64,000 nucleotides of DNA from Amoebidium appalachense (GCA_963693365.1 CAVNZM010000018.1:2356001-2420000); one strand, 5' to 3'; positions 48,985-62,804 are shown, counted from the stretch's first letter. Notes: a model not told the origin generated them from the sequence alone. Numbers and translations: made by a program.

Positions 48985-50588
48985 TTATTTCTTCTTTGTT
49001 GCCGTAGCGGTAGCCGCGCTTCCGCTCGCAGAAGACGCCGTAGGAACCACAACCACCGAACTGCTCAACGTCTCCGTCTGATTGGTCGAAACCGTCGCAT
49101 TGAGCGTTTCATTGGTTGCCGCGGGTGTAGCGGTGCTCCTCTCCGTCCCATTCACCGACACCGACGTCGATGCCAATTCCACGCTTTCAGTCGCCGTAGG
49201 AACTTGAATTTCAGTTGCCGAAGTCACAAACCCCCCCATACTAGTCACCGTAACTGTAGGCCCCTCGACGAAAATCGTCCCCGTGACCTGCGTCGTGTCG
49301 TTTTTCAGCTTGAAATCTTCCAGATCGGGGCACGGGTTGTAATCGATCGAGCCGGGTCGGCGGCAATACCCGCTCGACCCGCCACAGACACCCTCCGGGG
49401 AGCAGCAGTGGTGATTGGGGTCATGGGGGTTGCACTCGCTGGGGACCTGGCCGTTGGGGGCGGCGTAGGCATAGCCGCACCGGTAATCGCTGCGCCAGGG
49501 GAGATTGCCGGTTTCTGTGCGATTGGAATTTTGGAAATTTAGTTAAGTTCTAGGTGGTTGCCTGGAATAATTGAGTATAATGCCGTATCTAATGTTTGCC
49601 GAATGTACCAGTCTGTGTTTTCAATATACCGTTTTGGGCACTCAGTTCAACACTGCCACCAAAATCAATATGGGCTCTTTCACCATTGGCGGTAAAATGA
49701 GAGGGGTTACAAGAGTGCACTACATACATAGGTACGGACTTTAGTCTGGCATGTTTTTATGTTGGTTTGTTTGTTTGTTTTATTTTTGTCTAACGGGAAA
49801 AAAAAGGACTTCTTTCTTTCGTTCTTTCTTTCTTTCTTTCTTTCTTTTTCCTTTCCTCCCCCCTTTTTTCTTTCTTTCTTTTTCTTTTTTTTTTTTTTTT
49901 TTTTGGGGGGGGGGGGGGGGGGAAGGGGAGGGGGAATATGTGCACATACGCTTGTAATTCTTGCAGCTGGAGCACGAGCAATGCTTCTCGGTGTTTCCAC
50001 AATATCCGTCAGAACTGCAGCAGAAAGCATCCACGCTCACGGGGTTACAAATTGCGTCTCCCTGACCGTTGGGCGCAGGGAAACCTTTCCCACACCGCCC
50101 GTCCGCGCGGTATGCTAGGGCCTTCCGCACGCGCGTGACATAGTCGGGGCCGCACGTGGTGTTGCATGGCAACCAATCAGACCAGGGGGCATAGCTGCAC
50201 GTGTTGGTGGTTGTGTCGACAACGGGGACGGTGCTGTCGACTGCGTGGTAAAAAATAACCATTTTTGGTTAGTGATATTTAATGTTCCGTTCATTGATAT
50301 ATATATCAAGGCCTTTAGTAACATATTTGGCTAACACTCCCATAAGTACCATATTACTGACGTGTCACACATGTTTTGTATGTGCTCAAGATGTTAGTAT
50401 ATGTCGTGAGTTGTTTGTTGTGTGGTTGTGGGGTAGTGGTGGTGGTGGTGATTGGGGACCGGGAGAAAGGGGAGGAGGAGGGAGGCGGGGGGGGGGGAGG
50501 GGGGGGGGGAGGGGGGGGGGGGGGGATGGGGGGGGGGGGGGATGGGGGGGGGGGGAGGGATGGGGGGGGGGGGGAGGGGATGGGGGGG

Positions 50589-50619
<31 letters not shown>

Positions 50620-50665
50620 AGGGGGGGGGGGGGGGGGGGAGGGGGGGGGGGAGGGGGGAGGGGAT

Positions 50666-50697
<32 letters not shown>

Positions 50698-52034
50698 GGG
50701 GGGGGGGGGGGGGGGGGGATGGGTAGGGGGGGCTAGACCCGAGGGGCGGGGGTAGAGGGAGAAGGAGAGAGGTGGGAGATAGTGTTTGTGGCACTCACTG
50801 TATCTAGTGGATACACGTGTTGAAGGTGAAGAAAGTAAAAAGAATGGAGTGAAAAGAACTTGAAAAAAGAAACAAACACAAAGCCGGTGTGCATCATATG
50901 AGTCCGTCTTCGGTGGTGGAATAAGGAGGGGTAAAGGGTGATTTTTTTTTTGGGGGGAGGGGGGGGGGGGGGGGAGGGGGGGTGAACGAAAGGGGGGGGG
51001 GGGGGGGGGGGAGGGGGGGGGGGCGGGTGAGGGGAGCGGGGGTTAACACGTACGAGGCACACACAGTCCAGCCTGGCACACAGGAAGGTCCGTGGGGCAT
51101 TTGGAGCATGCCTGCCCATCCGTCGCATACCTCTTCCCGGGCACATTCCCCGCCGGCCAATAATAACACACCGTTCCAAATCCGTCGCGATTTGCGCACC
51201 CGACCCTGCGTGAATCCGCCCATACGACCTGCGAGAAGTGACCTGTTGCGCCCGAATAGCATTGGGTCAATGTCATGCCTGCGGGCGGCATTGCGTTGAC
51301 TCCTTCGTCCTGATTAGCTGAGGCGTAGTTTTGACGCTCGCTGCAACCGTTGTAGCCCCAGAGCTGCGGGAAGTGAATTAATCAGCCAATGGAAACACAT
51401 ACAAGGGTTATAAGATTTGTGACCAATGAAAAGGGGATTAAACAGGTAAATACTTGGTGATGATCGTAACATTTCACATCCAGGAAATACAATATTAGAA
51501 TTACAAATACATCACATTGAAGCCTCCCCCCCCCCCCCCCCCCCCCCCAACCAACCACCCACGCCCCCAAACCGCACACACATGCACTTGATAAGAAGGT
51601 TGATTGATTGGAATATTTATCCCAGAAAAGACACGCTAAAGATTACAAGAAAGCACACCAGTTACCAGTGCGAACAACCAATTGGCAAGTAAGTTCTCGT
51701 GATCGCTCACGCACACGCACACACGCACACACACACACACGAGCCCCACTGCCAAAAAAACACCGAATGTACGAAGAAACATCCAGCCACAGAAAGAAAC
51801 TTCTAGTAACACAAAAACATCTACAAAATTCCACCCACCTTAGGCCATTCGAAGTCCGACCACACCCTCACAGCATCAGCAGGCGAATCAGAGTACCAGT
51901 TCTCTCCCACGTCTGGATCCTTGCCCCCACACTCAAGATACATCGCCCCCCGGCTAAGATTGGGTCCGGGGTAGCTCCCGGCCTGGGAGTCCGAAATGTT
52001 GTCTGTGTGTTTGTGTTTGTGTGCGTGTGCGTGT

Positions 52035-52081
<47 letters not shown>

Positions 52082-52682
52082 GGAGAACGAGGGGGAGGGG
52101 GGGGGAGGTGGAGGGGATGGGGTTGTGGGTGGGTGGGTAGGTGGGTGGAGGGGGGGGGAACGGGGTTGTTGCAAAAGGAGAGAATAAATGGGTGTATTGG
52201 GGGAAAGAGGGAGACGATTTTATCAGGTCAGTGACACGATCAAAAAGAAAGGCCCTATGTTATATCATGGCTGGTTAAGAAACTCCTGAAACCTTTTTTT
52301 TAAGGGGGGAAGAGGGAGGGTGTGGGGAGATCAGAATATCAAACCTTATTCGTTTTTCACTCTCTTCAACCCATGCCCCCCCTTATCCTCCTCCCCTCCT
52401 CCCCCGCTCCCTCCTCCCCCCTCTCTTCCTCCCCCGCCAAAACACACACACACACTTTCGCACACATACAAAAATGAACACACACAAAGGCCAAAAAAAA
52501 AGGGGTAAACCCTCCCCCCCCTTTTTTCCCCACAACCCACACCCTTTCCGCTCGACGACGTTAGATTATAACCCCTCCTTCCACTCCTCCCCTTCCTTCC
52601 CCCCTCCCTCCCCCCCCTCCCTCCTGGTTCGAGCTTTTCCATTCGAGCCTATCTCACGTGCAAACCCACCCGTTCACACCAT

Positions 52683-52722
<40 letters not shown>

Positions 52723-53434
52723 TCACTCACTCACTCAACACACACACAACTACACACGTACCACATACGCACATACTTGCCCCTCTTCCCCCTCCCCCCT
52801 CCCCCCCCCCCCCCCAAACACACATGCGCACACACATACACGAACATACGTGCATCCACACACATCACACGAACACAGTCACACGCACGAGCACACACAT
52901 AGTTACACGCACACAAGCACATACACAATATGACCCACACACACACTCGTACCACGTACCAGCACCATAACACGCACACAAACTCAGCCCGTTGCACACA
53001 CCACCGAACACAACCACATGCACATACACGCCACACAAACAAGCATATGCATCCCCTCCCCCCCACCTGCCGACACACCCATCTGTCCACGCACACCCAG
53101 TGGCACTTACCCAAGCACAAACAAACCAACACACACACACACCCCTATCCCACCCCCTCCCCCTCCCCCCTCCCCCCACCTCCACCCCCCCCCCCCCCCC
53201 CCCCCCCCTCGCCCCCAACACACACACACACATACTCAAGAAATTCGACGCCAGGCACTCCAACGCCGGGTCCCACAACAACGCTGCCATGTCCGCTGCA
53301 GCCACGGATCTTCTCACCCTCTGGTGTTCGCTAAGAATAGTTTTTTTCCATGCTTCCTGTGGCGTGAATGTGACTTGTCCTGCAACGCTGGCCGCAAGCG
53401 CAGCCACCGTAACAGACGTGAATGCACTTGTCAT
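48985..53434 (-). CDS. Secreted CAP (SCP/PR-1/CRISP) protein with TSP1-like segment
   Basis: Model: complement(join(48985..49514, 49950..50240, 51054..51363, 51839..52002, 53230..53434)), exactly 1500 nt, 499 residues, all splice phases consistent. Residues 1-20 are a signal peptide (MTSAFTSVTVAALAASVAGQ). Residues ~28-205 form a CAP domain: 'ILSEHQRVRRS', 'GENWYSDSPADAVRVW' and both CRISP signatures, GHFSQVVWADS (~164-174) and CYYWPAGN (~189-196). A Cys-rich hinge (CSKCPTDLPVCQAGLC) follows. Then comes a TSP1-like segment, CSYAPWSDWLPCNTTCG (~240), and two similar modules of pattern R-CG-x-(AP)PNGQ-x-C-NP-x-CCS-x-CG-x-C (exons 4 and 5). The last ~100 residues are Ser/Thr/Ala-rich with several N-x-S/T sites, probably heavily glycosylated, with no clear anchor. 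Extracellular; substrate unknown. This is the best-supported spliced model in the window. Confidence 0.9.
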
Positions 53435-55041
53435 TTTTTTTTTTTGCCCGAGTTTGTTTGGAACCCCTTTTGTCACTCCCTAGGGCTAACACAGCAATTT
53501 TCAGTGTGTGTGTGTGTGTCCTTTGGGACAGAAATGTAGGTAATAAAGGAGCGTAGGTAACATATAGCTACAGCCGACTACGAACGCTGTGCTCAATAAA
53601 ACGACTAACCAATGTTCTCAAACAGTGGTAGGAAACGAACGAAGTGTAAACTTTGTTTGAAAGAAAGTGAAGGCAGTAAGGGGTGGAACAGCCCTTGTCC
53701 CCTGCGCCGGAATCGTGGAGTTTCGCTATAGCCCCGGAATGGAATTCCGCGGAAGGTGATCCTAAACGAATCCAAATAAAGAATCAAAAATTTTCAAAAG
53801 CTATAATCCAATCAAACAATGTCTGAGTAAGGGGGTAAACTTTTGACACCGGCTGCCAAGCTGCATTTGATAGAAGCATCTATAAGCCCCGTGCCTAAGA
53901 GGAATATAAAAAATTCTTCATAAATAAAAATAATTTAACAAGTTATATATTTCCAATAAAAATAGGAAGGGGGTGGGGGAAAGAGAAAACAGGTTAAGTG
54001 CGCTGTTTTAATGGCTATATAGCGGGCCGCGACGCCGGTGCAACCGTGCTGGGAGCTGAACGCGACAGATTGGCCAACAGCCGAAACGTCTCGCGAATGT
54101 GATTGGATAATTTAATTTATTGAACCCAATCAAAGCATGCTACCAATCAGCGGCATGCTGTCATCCCCAAATTCGCCGGTCAGTGAAACGAGTCACTGCG
54201 GCAGCGGCCATATGAAACTGACACAAAAAAAACTACAGCAACCAAAACTTTACACACCTGTAGAGACACACAAAACGCTCATTCCTCCCGGTGTCACATG
54301 CACTGCCACACACACCGTGGGGCACCGTGCACGTTGGGTTGCACTGGGATATATATGCATGCAGACTGAGACCATGCCACCACTTCCGAACCATGCACCA
54401 CATGGACGAAGAATATTAATTCAGAGCTCAGACACATTGCCCCGGCCGACTGACATGCACACCACACTGTCCACCAATAAAACCAAAGTCTTACACAACC
54501 GACAGTGTATAGCATGTGTGTGTGTGCAAGAAGTGCACGATTATTGGTCTAGGGCCCGTGAGTTGCAGTGCCACCGCGGCCAACGCCGGTCCCATGCATA
54601 CTGAATGAAAGCACATAATACTACCATTCATCCACCGTGTGCACGTAAAGTCGGCTGTATGTGTACGTACATGATGGGTGGACGTTAAAGGGATTTTGCA
54701 TACAGATGGCACGGAAGACTCTTCCGGAACCGCTGAATCAAACCATGGTGCACGTGGCTTACATAGGGGTGACGGTGTGTTTCCACTGTCACGTGCATTC
54801 ACTTTTCTTTCCCTTCTCTTTCCCTTCTCCCCCCACGTGCACGCGGCCTCCCTTCTCTACCTCCCCCTCCCCTCCCCCCCCCCCCCCCCCCCCCCCCAAA
54901 CCCACCCCTCCCACCTCCCCCCCTCTCCTCTACTTCATAGGCCCCCCCATCCTCCCTCCAACTTTCTAATGGACCTCACTTTCACTTCGATCTCTTAGCT
55001 GTCACGTCAACTTTTTTTCCCCGATTCTTCACCATGGCAGG
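53435..55041. other. Intergenic region with divergent promoters
   Basis: No gene seen. CCAATCA or its complement occurs at 53808-53814, 54100-54106, 54126-54132 and 54143-54149, upstream of the CAP gene (minus) and of the coiled-coil gene (plus). A C/T-rich block lies at 54800-54960. Confidence 0.55.
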
Positions 55042-55051
55042 TATATAAAGG
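55042..55051 (+). promoter_or_regulatory. TATA box upstream of the coiled-coil gene
   Basis: TATATAAAGG, a strong TATA-box match, about 190 bp before the proposed ATG at 55230. A start site about 30 bp downstream would leave a ~155-nt leader. Confidence 0.5.
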
Positions 55052-55229
55052 CTTTCGTTTCTTCTTTTTGTGGTTGGAGGGAGTCCCACTCAGGGGAACG
55101 TGACTGCAGCGTGTGTGTGGTGTGGCCTGGTGTATTCCTACTGCTGTGACTGTGTGGGGGCACATCCCTTTCGCGGAGTTTCTCGCTTGAGAAGTGGTTT
55201 CTTCAACGCCTGGTGGTCCACTGCAACCT

Positions 55230-56088
55230 ATGGTAACTTCTACACGCTGTCTACTCTTCTACGCGACCTATTGGCGGTGGGCTGCTGCAACTTCTTCAGC
55301 TACTTCTGCGCTGCGTGAGTGGAGGGGCGGCTACTTGGTCGTCGGGGAGTTTTCCAAGTGACTGCCAGTCCTTAGCCTCCAGTCGTATGGCAATGACCGG
55401 GTTTGCTTGCATGCATTCTGTAATTGTGTTTTTCTGTGTATCCTGCCACAACTAGGCCACCTTATCAGAGAGCTAGATGCAGTTTGCAGTTTCTCCGGGT
55501 TATCTAGGGGCCGGGCCCGTTGGGATTGTTTTTTAGCTCAGATTTGGTCTGCATTGCTCTTTTAGAGGCTGACTTGCTTGCTGTGCCTCGAGAGGTTTTG
55601 AGGGGGGCCTGTTGGGAAAGAGCAGTATTGATGTCTTAACTTGCGGAGTGTGGTCTGGTCAACATCGGTGCATATGACTAGTTGGAGCAAACTAGTTTCA
55701 CGCATACACGTTGGTTCGGAATATCAGCCATTGAACCCAACCAATCAAAACAAGGCAATTTTTGGGCATTCGGCTCACATCCCTATGTCGTCAAAACACG
55801 GTTCTTGCTCTGACAACCCCATATGCATAGTAACAAGTATACCAAATAGTGGGCCAGCACTGAGTAACTGCTAGAATCATCTGGCATTAATAATGCTAAC
55901 CGTTCTACTTGCAATACTATAGTATAGCTGACATGTTTTCTCGTGCAGTTCTACGAAACCCGGTGACCCAAGCACACCATTCTCCGCTGAGACTACCAAT
56001 CGAACCGGAGAGCATGTGAAAAAGACAGCCCTACGGTAATCAGTGCCTTGATACCCCCCCCCCCCCCCCCCCCTCCCCCCTCCCCCCC

Positions 56089-56119
<31 letters not shown>

Positions 56120-57701
56120 CCCCCCCCCCCCCCCCCCCCCCCCCACACACCCACCCCCATTTCACCCCTACCGTTCGGCCACCGCCCGCTCGGCCGCTCT
56201 CGCGTGCTTCCCAAGTCCCCTTATAACCTCCCATTCTCTTCTTCTCTCTCTCTTTCTCCCCCTTCCTCCCTCCCTCCCTCCTTACCTCCTTTCATCGGCC
56301 TTCCTCCCTCTCCCTCTCCCTCTCCCTCTCCCTCTCCGTTTCACTTCCTCCCTTCCTCCCACACACAGAGCCCCCCCCCCCCTCTCTCCACCCACACCCA
56401 CACACTCACAGATACACTGTGCAAATAACTGACTCGCATTTCTACTACTTCTCGCACAGAGCGGGCAACAGAAACAACTCCTGCTGCTAGCACCCAAAAT
56501 ACAACACCCGCGACTAGTTCAAACACACGGAAATACAAATTTTCTATCTCGAATTCTGAGGATTCCTCTGTGGTCATAAGAATCAGAAGAGCGAAAGAAC
56601 GGGATGAAGTGAAAGAGGAAAAGGGGAGAGTCGAGAGGGAGATTGAAGAGAGGAGAAACCATGTTGCTACTAACGAGCATGTAAGAATGGGGGGTTTCGC
56701 GAAGGAAGTGAACGAGGGGCAAGAGCAAAATTCGGAGGGGGGTTTGAGAAAACTGACATTGACGCATCGACCCCGCTAGAAGACAAAATGGCGGAATGGG
56801 AAAAAAATCAGGAGCAGCGATTGGCGGGATGGGGAAAAAACCGGGAGCAGCAATTGGCGGAATGGGAAAAATATCGGGAGCAGCAATTGGTTGAATGGGA
56901 AAAATATCGGGAGCAGCAATTGATGGAATGGGAAAAAAGTCGGGAGCAGCGATTGGCAGAATGGGAAAAAAACCGGGAGCAGCAATTGGCGGAATGGGAA
57001 AAAAAAATCGGGAGCAGCAATTGGCGGAGGAGCGAAGAATCCAGGAACAAGCGGCAAAGTTGGACAAAATAAATCAGGAGCAGTCGGAGAAATTGGGGAA
57101 ACGCAAAAGGAGCAAATGGAAGAAGAGCGATTCGCAAAGGCGGAAAGAATCGAAGATTTAGAAGGGCAAGTGGTGGAATTTAGGAAAATTCAAGAAGAGA
57201 AATCGGAAGTGTTGAAAAAAATTCAGGGAGATTCTGAAGTTGGTGATGGGGGAAACAATTTCAGAAGAGCATGCTGGGGATTTGAAAAAAATGCAAGAGC
57301 AATTGGTGAAGGGGGAAAAAACACGTGAGCAGCAAGCTGGGGATTTGCAAAAATTCCAAGCAGAGCAGTGGGTAGAGTTGAGAAAAATCCAGGAGCAATT
57401 CACAAATTTGAAAAAACACCCAAGATGAACAATGGGGGCTGTGACGAAAATTCAAGCGCAAGCGGCATGCGCAAAATGGGCAAAGTTCCAAGAGGAGCAA
57501 TTGGGGGATCTGAGAAAAATTCAAGGGAATTTGAGAAAATGGGAAAACACCCAAAAGTTACAGATGGAAACTATGAAGAGAGAGATTGAAAAATTGGAAT
57601 GTTCGCTATACAACACACAATTTTTCATTTACATGGCGACTTGTATTTTTGTGACATATGAGCTTTGGCCTGATAGGTGCACTGGAAAAATTTGTAAGTA
57701 A
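55230..57701 (+). CDS. Coiled-coil protein with C-terminal membrane segment, frame broken
   Basis: Exon 1 (55230..55314) and exon 2 (56460..57701) join in phase 1 (GTGAGT donor, CGCACAG acceptor). A stop lies in frame just upstream of the ATG. The start MVTSTRCLLFYATYWRWAAA is basic/hydroxylated without acidic residues, like a mitochondrial presequence. A Ser/Thr-rich stretch and a charged region follow. Next come about seven 11-residue repeats (LAEWEKNREQQ, DNA unit 33 bp, 56800-57030), more coiled coil ('EERRIQEQAAKLDKINQEQ', 'LRKIQEQF') and one hydrophobic helix (FFIYMATCIFVTYELW) near the C-terminus. Frame changes are needed near 56737 (G6), 56999 (A9), 57096, 57207, 57405 and 57436, mostly in homopolymers, so it is a pseudogene or contains sequencing indels. 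The presequence, coiled coil and C-terminal helix recall mitochondrial CCDC90/MCUR1-type proteins; this is only a layout resemblance. Confidence 0.6.
56800..57030 (+). repeat. 33-bp coding tandem repeat (7 units)
   Basis: GGAATGGGAAAAA-type units of 33 bp encode LAEWEKNREQQ and close variants. A 7- to 9-base A tract in each unit is a likely slippage site, and the frame is lost at the longest one. Confidence 0.9.
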
Positions 57702-58383
57702 AAAGAGCTTGATATGATTCAAGGGAGGAGGGGGGGGGGGGGGGGGGGGGGATGCGCTGTTTATTAAAGACATGTAGGTGAGCTGTGATGAGTTGTCGGC
57801 ACCAAGGCCAACCGTTGGCAGTGCTTCCACCCAACAAGATATACATGTACAAAAGTGTTACATTTACATCATACAGATTTTTATGTGGAGATATAACGTA
57901 TCAGATAGACATCATATGTGGAGATATAACTTTTTTTTCTTTAAAGGTGTATTCATTTTCTGGTGTCTATTGGAAATAGACTGTACAACTTTTGTTCACA
58001 CTTGCGCGGTAGGGTGGGTGGTCGCTGTGTAATTTCTCTGCAAAGTTCTGTAAAACCGCACGGGGGAGAGGAGAGGGGGCAGGGGGGGGGGGGGGGGGGG
58101 GTTGAGGATTAAATGGTGGTGAGCTGTGTGGTGTGCCCGTGCTTGTGTGTGGGTGTTTTTTTTTTGTTTTGTTTTTTTTTGTTTTTTTCCCCTCCCCTTC
58201 CCCTTCTTTTTGTCGTTTTTTCGTTTTTTTTTCGTTTTCGAAAATTCCGTGTTGATGAATTTCGGAAATGTGATGTGCACAGCCGTTGCGATGTGTCATA
58301 GTGACGGTGATATATTCAAGTGTGGAGATACACCCAGCGGTGTGTATATGGCCATTCCGGACAATTCAATGTCTTCAAAGCCG

Positions 58384-58427
<44 letters not shown>

Positions 58428-59318
58428 ACCCACCCACCCACCCAACTACCCACGGTTTAGGGCAACACATTAGGTGTGTGTATATGCATGAACGCATAAA
58501 AGACTTTTTTTGTCAATGTAACACCACCTTAGCTCTTGGTGTTTTTAGCACAAAAGTTTCAAAGTTTCTCTCTCCCCAGGCTACCCCCCCCCCCCCCCCC
58601 CCCCCGCTCTCTACCACCACCCTTATATAGGGATTCGAATCCAATGATTTTCAATCTCTTGTCATTCCGAGTTCAAGTTATTGATCAGGCGGGTGTACGT
58701 AGTGCCTGTAATTGAAGTATTACTTCCACGGGATATTTTGCACCTGTTCGGACGGCAATATAATTTGCAATGGAAGAAAGTTTAGAAAACACCAGAAATT
58801 ACTGATCTTACTCCCCTTCCCACCCTTCCCCCGGGCCCTCCCCTCTCCCACCGACGGGCCTCCTCCCCCCCGGGGGCTCCACAAATTGACAGTGATTGGA
58901 GCAGGGGTGGCATTTGGTTTGTCGTGCTATATTCCTACTTTTTTTATTATATTATAAAGGAAAACATTTTGGCGCGCAAAAAACTTCCGGTCCATTCTTA
59001 TATTTGGCTAACCGTGCGACCGCGCGAAAAATAATTGGTCCATACATTTTTTTTCAATTTTGCGATATTCCTACTTTTTTATATTGTTTTCTATAGTATC
59101 TACAAGTCTAACATCTATGCATGCCGGGGGATGTTAGTCACTAATTTAAAGCCAGGCATTATCTGATCATCCCATTCTAGGCCATTTCCAAATTAAAGTT
59201 GTCACAGTGCAGCTTTAGCATATTTTACGAACCAGCGAAAGCCGACTTGCAGCGCCACACCGTTGGGGGGAAGGGGGGAGGGGGGGAGGGGGGGGGGGGG
59301 TAGAATGAGTTACAGGGT

Positions 59319-59403
<85 letters not shown>

Positions 59404-59595
59404 GCAGTGAAATGGGATGTGCGTGTGTGTACCGTTATGGCACCCGCGCGTGTGTGCGCGTGTGCGCATGTGTGTGCTTGTACTGCAAGGCGTGTACGTG
59501 TGCATGTGTGGCGTGTGCATGTGCTTGTGATGCGTGTCACAGTGCCGTGTGTGTGTGCGTATGTGTGTATATGTGTGCGAGTGTGTGTGTGTGCT

Positions 59596-59687
<92 letters not shown>

Positions 59688-59714
59688 TGTGCGTGTCTAG
59701 TCTTTGTGCCTGTC

Positions 59715-59745
<31 letters not shown>

Positions 59746-60339
59746 CCGTATCTGCACGTGTGTATCTGCATGCCGTACGCGTCTATGGATATTGCTTCGG
59801 GGTGACATAAAAAACAAAAAGACAGGGAAGACAGGATGGGTGAAGAGGGTGGGCAGGGGGAGAGGGAGGGGGGCGGGGGGAGGGGAGGGGAGTAGGGGGG
59901 GGGGGGGTAGGTGGGGGAGTTTTTTTCTTTCTTTTTTTTTTTTTGGGGGGGGGGGGGGGGGAAGTGAGGGTCCAGGGGCACTAGGTACATTGCAATCAGT
60001 GTATGTTCCTTTATGAGGGCACGACTAGTAGCTCGAAGACGATAGATAACATAATAAAAATCCTGAAATAAATTCTGAAGAACCTGCACATGGGTGTAGC
60101 AACCCTACTACCACCATAAAGGACTCTGAAATGTGTTAATCATTTTAACAAGCTCGCTCCCAGATCTGAGATCTGAATAGGGTTGGGGGAGGGGGGAGGG
60201 GGGGGGGGGGAGGATGTTGGTGGTGGTGGTGATGGTTGGTGGCTGTGTGGGTTGGGCGGTGTATGTGTGTGTGGGGGGTGGGGGGGGGGGGGGGGGGGGA
60301 GGGGGAAGGGAGGGTAGGTGTATGTTTGTGTGTGTATGT

Positions 60340-60398
<59 letters not shown>

Positions 60399-60598
60399 AT
60401 CCAAGATCCGACAGCCTGTGAGTTTCTTGCCCGTCCTCTGGGCCGTGTCCCGAATTCGCTCATCCATACACATAATGGTTGCGTGCATTCGGACACGAGT
60501 GCGCAGAGTGCGTATGTGCGGAGTGATATTACTGCACTTATATAAATGTGAACACCCCTATATCATATCCGTGGAGGTTTGGGGAGATAGCAAACAAA
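57702..60598. other. 2.9 kb without a recognisable gene
   Basis: Microsatellites (GT at 59321-59402 and 59600-59684), C and G runs (C about 58383-58427, G58 at 60340-60397), T-rich segments and no credible exon. Confidence 0.65.
60340..60397. repeat. G58 homopolymer
   Basis: Uninterrupted run of 58 G, among the longest homopolymers in the window. C55 at 21788-21842 and G51 at 47711-47761 are comparable. Confidence 0.9.
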
Positions 60599-60633
60599 CC
60601 AATCAGATTCTCAAACAGATTTTGCGCCAATCA
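60599..60633 (+). promoter_or_regulatory. Two CCAATCA boxes upstream of the right-end gene
   Basis: CCAATCA at 60599-60605 and 60627-60633, about 130-250 bp before a likely non-coding first exon that ends at a good donor (AAAG/GTGAGG at 60854-60855). Promoter role inferred from motif and position. Confidence 0.45.
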
Positions 60634-61412
60634 TAGGTGACAAAAGTATTTGAATTTATTTCTTTATATGGTAGTCACGCGTCAGCTTTTTCGTGACGCC
60701 GATCCACGCGGCGGGCGCAAGAGTCTAGAAAAGTCTCCCACTCGGTCACACTTTTGCACTTCAAACAAGCCTTTTGCAAACAAAACATAACAACCCAACT
60801 AAGTGATCAAGTGTGGGAAAAGGAAAGAGGCAAAGCGCAAGGGGATAAGTAAAGGTGAGGAACGAGTGTGTTTAGGTGGTTCAGAAAGGTTTTGCATGGA
60901 GCTGTAAGGGGTGTGTGCCTGCCTGTTCAAGATCGTGTGCGTGCGAGTGTAGGTGTGGGAGTGGAGGTGCCATGGAGGATCTGGTGTTTTGTTAGAAGTG
61001 CTGGAAGTTAGAATGGCTATAAGTGCTTGCGCTTTTCACTCTCACACCGGGAAAATCCAATATTCTGTTCACTCAATAAAACCTTGTCTTGTGTCTTTTT
61101 GGTTGTTAGTGTTAATCTCACTGGCAGGGCTAGGGAACAAAACGTTATTATGCACCATTTGGTGGGATGATGGTGGGGTGAGGCTAGGTATATCGTTTTA
61201 TTATAAGCACATGCACAGAAATGAGATATGTTTGGAAATAAGAATGCACATACTTAAAGTCGCTCCACATGGCAAAACATTTCATTGTACTGGGTCTGTT
61301 TCTCCTATAGCCACAAGGTTGTGTGTGTGTGTGGTACATGTGTTTCTTCATTTATGGCAGAAGTGTATTAATCACTTTTTTATGTTGCAGGGTACGACAC
61401 CTGAGAGCGAAA

Positions 61413-62150
61413 ATGACCGACGGTTCCGCTGCTGACGGCACTACGGTGAGTGAATCCCAGAAGGTTGTCATCACAGACATGGGACGCACATGCACACACG
61501 AACTTGCAAACACATCACAACACAAATAACCCCGATAACATAGACTTGAAGACATGTGTGCGGCATTTGCGATTACCAAAGAAAAAGATATGTGTGTCTT
61601 ATGCTCTTAAAAAACGGGTATAAGCAACAAGCCTGACATTATGACTGTTTTTGTAAACGCTCATGCATATAGATCTACCTGCACGATGCATGTTCCCAGG
61701 TAACATGACATGGTCATGGTCATGAACCTGCACACAGTGCGAGACCGGCAGATATCTTTGTGGGAAGGATGGGGTATGCATGCAGTTGGACACACACAAA
61801 ACAAAGCCATATGTTGTCCAAACCAGTGCATATAGTGTGGGAGTTGTTGAGGTTGGGGGAAAGAGCAAGGAAGGGACAGGACGACATGGGAGGAACGGAG
61901 GGAAGGGGTGGGTGGGGGGGGAGAGAGACAGAGAGAGAAGGTGGGGGGAGGGGGGGGGGGGGGGGGAGAGAGAGACAGAGAAGGTGGGGGGAGGGGGGGG
62001 GGGGGGGTTCGTGGAAGGGGGAAGTATAGACAAGGATATCGAAGGAAAGGGATAAAGTGAGGCCAAAAATAAGAAAACGAAGAAATCGGAATTAGTCACA
62101 GGCAAACCACCGAGCCTACTCACTATGCAGTTATCGAATCCCTTCCCCCG

Positions 62151-62181
<31 letters not shown>

Positions 62182-62205
62182 CGCTCGCTCTCTCTCTCAG
62201 TCTCC

Positions 62206-62240
<35 letters not shown>

Positions 62241-62743
62241 CCCCGCGCCCCCTCTCTCTCTCTTCTCTCTCTCTCTTCTCTCCCCCCCCCCCCCCCCCCT
62301 CTCCCCCCTCCCTCCCTCCCTTTTCCCTCTAACCTACTTTATATCCCTCCTTCTTGCGGACTGCTTTGTTCTGTTACAAATGAAAGTAAAATGCACTACA
62401 CATACCCCTCCCCCCCTCCCCAGGAAGGAAAAAAAAACAAAAAAATAATAATCAAAAATACAATAAAAAACACTATATATGTATTCATTGCTGCATTCTT
62501 CACATGCTTTCCAGCTTTTCCTGATTTTCATTCACCCTACGGCTCCCTCCTTAGTACAGAGCATGTGTTTAAATTCATTTGTCGTCCTGTTTGAGTTGAA
62601 GGTTTTTTTCTCTACATGTGTTGCTTACACCCCCCCCCCCCACCCCCGCCCCCCCCCCCCCCCCCCCCCCGGCGGTCTTTCCCTACCTCCTCCGTACATG
62701 GGTTCACACAGGGGCATAGAGCATACGTGTTTGCACGTCCGCG

Positions 62744-62804
<61 letters not shown>

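Noticed and set aside
48531-49007. 158-codon plus-strand open frame opposite the CAP gene end
   Set aside because: Overlaps the well-supported CAP coding end on the other strand, no domain and no splice support; probably 3' UTR antisense.
55070-55318. 82-codon Cys-rich frame
   Set aside because: The frame that joins in phase with the next exon is a different one (start 55230); this frame has a stop at the donor and no partner exon.
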